From Ventricola sp017626895 (GTDB lineage: Bacteria > Bacillota > Clostridia > Christensenellales > Aristaeellaceae), in the NCBI GenBank assembly GCA_017626895.1, contig JAGAHV010000326.1, forward strand, positions 1 through 22,040: DNA of 22,040 bases, in the 5' to 3' direction. The notes beneath the pieces were generated by a model. The model was given only the letters and a program-made list of their open reading frames with translations. It was not told the origin of the DNA and made no database searches. Position numbers and translations under genes: made by a program. This document shows, one piece after another, positions 21,137-22,040 of the stretch. Numbering within the stretch: position 1 is the first letter of the stretch; each line of letters opens with the position of its first letter.

Positions 21137-22040
21137 ATGAAACGAATCGGATTTTTACTTACGTTAACCCTGTGTCTGATGATGGGCTGCACAGTATCTG
21201 CGCAGCCCATCTTATCGAATGTCGCGCTTGATGCACAGGAAAATGGATACGCCGTCCGGTATGAATCCTCGGAGGGCGGCATGCTGGCCATGCGGCTGCA
21301 GGATCAGAGCGGTGTAAACGCCGCGGACATTGGAGCTGTTTCCATTGATGCGGGACAGGGGCAGATTTTCTGGGATGGCATTCTGCCGGATGAACGGGCC
21401 CTGGAGGAGGGAACATATAACCTCACCGTCCGGGTGCGCAATTTCTGGGGCGAGGAAAGCAACCCGGTGACAGTCCAGCTTGAGTGTGGTGCCGGTGAGC
21501 CGGCGACGGAATCCCTATCTCTGGCCGAAATGCAGGCACTGGCCAGGAATGAGGATGCAGAGGCAGAAATGATTGCCCATGACCAGCCCGCCCCGGCCGC
21601 AGCAATACCGGCTGCAGCGATACCCGCCGCCCAGATGGTGCCTTCCGCTCCGGCATCATCCGTACCGGTGGCCACCAGCTTCTGGGATATGGATCCGGAT
21701 GCCTATGATCTGAAGAATCCCGAGCACCAGCAGGCGATCTGGGACCTGATGATGCAGCCGATTACCGTGCTGGATGTGGAACAGACGGAGCACATCTATC
21801 CGACCACGCAGCCGGGAATCAAGCGGACGCCGTATGAAACCAACACGACGGGTGAACTCCATGGCCAGAGCCAGGGGGTGCATGTGCTGGAGGAGGATAC
21901 GGATGGAGATGGCTATGTGCTGATTGAGGCGTATTCCAATGACGGGACAAAGACCAAGAACAGCTATATGATGTCCATTGACAATAAGCTGATCCGCGGT
22001 TATGTAAAGAAAAGTGTGCTTTTCACCAAGAACCCGTCAA
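21137..22040 (+). CDS. secreted protein, C-terminal SH3-like segment, cut by the window end
   Basis: The frame stays open from ATG 21137 to the window edge (about 301 residues visible). An N-terminal signal peptide (MKRIGFLLTLTLCLMMGC) ends either in a poor lipobox-like MMGC or in a signal peptidase I site after VSA. The next ~95 residues look like a beta-sandwich (YAVRYESSEGG..., EEGTYNLTVRVRNFWGEES). An Ala/Pro-rich linker follows (about 150-178: PAPAAAIPAAAIPAAQ). The final part (about 235-300: GELHGQSQGVHVLEE, GYVLIEAYS, IRGYVKKSVL) resembles bacterial SH3 or wall-binding modules. The ribosome site is weak; AGGAAAGG lies unusually far upstream. It follows the peptidoglycan-binding gene by 54 bp and is probably cotranscribed. 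It is incomplete at the 3' end, so full function is unknown. Confidence 0.8.
   Translation, partial: MKRIGFLLTLTLCLMMGCTVSAQPILSNVALDAQENGYAVRYESSEGGMLAMRLQDQSGVNAADIGAVSIDAGQGQIFWDGILPDERALEEGTYNLTVRVRNFWGEESNPVTVQLECGAGEPATESLSLAEMQALARNEDAEAEMIAHDQPAPAAAIPAAAIPAAQMVPSAPASSVPVATSFWDMDPDAYDLKNPEHQQAIWDLMMQPITVLDVEQTEHIYPTTQPGIKRTPYETNTTGELHGQSQGVHVLEEDTDGDGYVLIEAYSNDGTKTKNSYMMSIDNKLIRGYVKKSVLFTKNPS

Overview
The window (22,040 bases, moderately GC-rich, with strong Shine-Dalgarno sites and sigma-A type promoters) is origin-region chromosomal DNA of a Gram-positive bacterium, most probably an anaerobic member of the Bacillota, class Clostridia. Support for this comes from MnmE, a Soj/Spo0J-type ParA-ParB pair with canonical parS sites, DnaA with a cluster of TTATCCACA boxes, a DUF1836 protein, a processive-lipid-type GT4 glycosyltransferase and phosphodiester glycosidase (NAGPA-domain) surface proteins. 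No phage, insertion sequence, CRISPR array, tRNA or rRNA was seen.

Layout. 1-1545: mnmE (+), then three perfect parS palindromes within 117 bp in the convergent gap; the two outer ones also look like transcription terminators. 1543-5200: a three-gene minus-strand operon with an intact M14/aspartoacylase-type enzyme, a paralogue lacking two zinc-ligand histidines, and an MsbA/MdlB-like ABC exporter. 5435-7915: two plus-strand single-gene units, a GT4 glycosyltransferase and a PfkB-family KDG kinase, the latter ended by a strong terminator. 7923-9059: a class I aminotransferase (-). 9114-11451: the par operon (-): an unrecognised 150-aa protein, parA, parB, with a promoter embedded in a long inverted repeat. 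11485-13243: a Na/Pi cotransporter with a PhoU-like tail (-). 13502-16658: a perfect-consensus promoter followed by two tandem NAGPA-domain proteins and a secreted protein of unknown function. 16660-17086: an ArsC/Spx-family protein (-) with its own promoter. 17099-17830: a FabG-type reductase (+). 17831-18130: a probable oriC with six DnaA boxes. 18131-19965: dnaA followed 11 bp later by a DUF1836 regulator. 19973-20350: a roughly 340-nt untranslated leader with two ~88-nt tandem repeats that look like structured RNA. 20351-end: a zinc-ribbon/transmembrane/peptidoglycan-binding protein and the start of a secreted protein with an SH3-like end.

How the parts relate. mnmE, parS, parAB, oriC and dnaA mark the replication-origin domain: ParB loads on parS, ParA partners it in segregation, and DnaA fires the origin and may sense its own mRNA leader. 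The order is unusual. mnmG and rsmG are not between mnmE and parAB, parAB lies about 7 kb from its parS cluster on the opposite strand, and dnaA is not followed by dnaN. The rest is mainly envelope and transport genes.

Best candidates for something undescribed: (1) the tandem structured leader at 20160-20336, with a compensatory base-pair change between copies; (2) the dnaA leader inverted repeat carrying three DnaA boxes; (3) the catalytic/pseudo-catalytic M14 pair linked to an ABC exporter; (4) the orphan first gene of the par operon and its inverted-repeat promoter. All functional calls were read by eye from the sequence and no database search was run.
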